This document shows, in pieces, positions 5,241 to 6,572 of a stretch of 6,572 nt of DNA. The notes beneath the pieces were generated by a model. The model searched no databases. It was not told where the DNA came from and saw nothing but the letters and a program-made list of their open reading frames with translations. A program made the position numbers and the translations under genes. Source of the DNA: Nitrococcus sp. (GTDB lineage: Bacteria > Pseudomonadota > Gammaproteobacteria > Nitrococcales > Nitrococcaceae); NCBI GenBank assembly GCA_030452365.1, contig JAKDMK010000133.1:1-6572 (forward strand), read 5' to 3'. Numbering within the stretch: position 1 is the first letter of the stretch; every line of letters begins with the position of its first letter.

Positions 5241-6572
5241 ATGACCGACCATCATGACCTCATCGTGATCGGATCCGGTCCCGGAGGCGCCGCGCTGGCT
5301 CAGCGGTTGGCGCCATCCGGCAAGAGGATCCTGATCCTCGAACGCGGCGATTTCCTCAAGCGTTCGATCGACAACTGGAGCCCGCAGAAAATCTTCGTTG
5401 ATCATCTCTATGAGGCCGATGAGACCTGGTACGACAAGACGGGTGAGGCATTCCACCCCGGCTTGCACTACTTCGTCGGGGGCAATTCCAAGATGTACGG
5501 CGCCGCGCTGTTCCGGCTGCGCGAACGCGATTTCGAAGTGCTGCAGCACGCCGACGGTGTCTCGCCCGAGTGGCCTCTGAAATACGATGTGTTTGCGCCG
5601 TACTACGACGCGGCCGAGAGGCTATTTCACGTCCACGGCGCGGCCGGCGAGGACCCGACCGAGCCGGCCCGCAGCGGGCCGTATCCGTATCCAGCGGTGT
5701 CGCACGAACCGCGGATGCAACAACTATCCGACACGTTCTCGCGACACGGGCTACATCCGTTTCACATGCCGCTGGGTATCCTGTTAGACGAGAAGGACGG
5801 CACCGTCGCCCCCACCAGCCCGTGTATCCGTTGCGGCGCATTCGACGGCTATCCCTGCCTCACCAACGGCAAGGCCGATGCGCAAGTCATATGCATTGAC
5901 CCAATGCTGGCAGCGTATCCCAACGTGACGTTGCTGACCGGCGCCTACGTGTCGCGGCTCGCTACCGACGCATCAGGACGCAAGGTGACCACCGTGCAGG
6001 TGGAACGCAACGGTGCGCAGGAAACCCATGGCGCCGACATCGTGGTGGTCGCCTGTGGCGCGCTCTCATCGGCGCTGCTGTTGCTGCGCTCGGCCAACGA
6101 CAAGCACCCGAACGGCCTCGCCAATGGCTCCGACCAGCTCGGGCGCAACTATATTCGCCACAACCAGTCGGTGCTGATGGCGGTTGGCAAGCAACCCAAC
6201 GACACGGTGTTCCAGAAGACCGTGGGCTTGAGTGATTTCTATTTTTGCGCCGACGACTGGGATTACCCGCTCGGCCTGATCCAGATGACCGGCAAGTCGC
6301 ACCCCGACACCATCCGCGGCGAGGCGCTGCCCGAGTGGCTGCAATGGTTTCCCGAAATGCCGTTCGCATTACTGGGGCGGCATTCGCTGGATTTCTGGCT
6401 GTCGAGCGAAGATCTGCCACGTCCGGAAAACCGCATTCGCTACGACGGCGGCCGGGTGGTGGTCGAGCAGACCGAGAACAACATGGAAGGGCACCGGCGC
6501 CTGCGTGCGAAACTCGAAGCGCTGCTGGAACCGATGGGTGCGTACCCACACCTGCTGGAACGCAAGCTATAC
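5241..6572 (+). CDS. GMC-family FAD-dependent oxidoreductase, C-terminus outside window
   Basis: 444 codons are visible with no stop; relatives have roughly 500-550. GMC enzymes oxidise alcohols, sugars or polyols through bound FAD. The nucleotide-binding motif DLIVIGSGPGGAALAQRLA starts at residue 6, with the strand-end Glu in LILERG (31-36), which supports the ATG at 5241. GTG 5175 is in frame but would add 22 residues before the FAD motif. The second FAD contact, YFVGGNSKMYGAALFRLRERDF, spans 77-98. A cysteine motif C195-x2-C198-x7-C206 (CIRCGAFDGYPC) is followed by NGKADAQV. VVVACGALSSALLLLRSAN (268-286) is the conserved FAD-domain return segment. The subfamily usually has CxxCxxCDGxPC; here the middle Cys is Phe201. 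The catalytic His/Asn region near the C-terminus is not in the window. The ribosome site is weak. There is no signal peptide, so it is probably cytoplasmic. Substrate unknown. Confidence 0.93.
   Translation, partial: MTDHHDLIVIGSGPGGAALAQRLAPSGKRILILERGDFLKRSIDNWSPQKIFVDHLYEADETWYDKTGEAFHPGLHYFVGGNSKMYGAALFRLRERDFEVLQHADGVSPEWPLKYDVFAPYYDAAERLFHVHGAAGEDPTEPARSGPYPYPAVSHEPRMQQLSDTFSRHGLHPFHMPLGILLDEKDGTVAPTSPCIRCGAFDGYPCLTNGKADAQVICIDPMLAAYPNVTLLTGAYVSRLATDASGRKVTTVQVERNGAQETHGADIVVVACGALSSALLLLRSANDKHPNGLANGSDQLGRNYIRHNQSVLMAVGKQPNDTVFQKTVGLSDFYFCADDWDYPLGLIQMTGKSHPDTIRGEALPEWLQWFPEMPFALLGRHSLDFWLSSEDLPRPENRIRYDGGRVVVEQTENNMEGHRRLRAKLEALLEPMGAYPHLLERKLY

Noticed and set aside
5962..6549. 195-codon - strand frame opposite the GMC gene
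   Set aside because: Arg/Pro/Ser-rich antisense shadow of a gene with clear FAD-binding motifs; no domain seen.
1..6572. CRISPR arrays, tRNA or rRNA genes, phage or defence modules
   Set aside because: No regularly spaced repeats, cloverleaf-like sequence, rRNA motifs or defence-protein signatures were found on either strand.

Overview
This is a high-GC bacterial segment (clearly above 60% G+C by eye). All intact genes lie on the + strand. The gene set suggests a Gram-negative bacterium, most likely a proteobacterium: a DUF6134-type secreted protein with a signal peptide, a DedA-family membrane protein, a GMC flavoprotein with a cysteine motif, and an IS5-type transposase remnant. This is inference; no rRNA or other phylogenetic marker is present.

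Layout, left to right: (1) 1-140, the C-terminal end of a GH15 glucoamylase/trehalase-type enzyme. (2) 179-1024, a HemD (uroporphyrinogen-III synthase) family protein, followed by a GC hairpin. (3) 1025-1324, a spacer with no convincing gene. (4) 1325-2770, zwf, glucose-6-phosphate dehydrogenase, complete with all catalytic motifs. (5) 2771-3308, a partly AT-richer spacer that holds stem-loops, a 10-bp palindrome, and a 20-codon ORF resembling the start of a BrnT toxin. (6) 3309-3950, a secreted DUF6134-type protein. (7) 3951-4160, a decayed IS5-family transposase readable in three successive frames, starting directly after the preceding stop codon. (8) 4207-5007, a DedA/SNARE-associated family membrane protein. 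(9) 5006-5052, a tandem 9-mer and two GC-rich hairpins. (10) 5241-6572, a GMC-family FAD oxidoreductase cut off by the window end before its catalytic C-terminus.

The functional theme is carbohydrate oxidation. GH15 releases glucose (or cleaves trehalose), Zwf sends glucose-6-phosphate into the pentose phosphate or Entner-Doudoroff route and makes NADPH, and the GMC enzyme probably oxidises a sugar or alcohol. The HemD-like, DUF6134 and DedA genes have no obvious part in this and may simply be neighbours. Spacers of 180 to 540 bases between most genes argue for separate transcription rather than one operon. A bipartite motif (TGGAA, 17-18 nt, TATACTGCCT) is shared upstream of the DUF6134 and GMC genes.

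I found no tRNA, rRNA, CRISPR array or clear new multi-gene system. The most notable unlisted structure is gene debris in two spacers: the IS5 remnant, which is strong, and the BrnT-like fragment, which is tentative.
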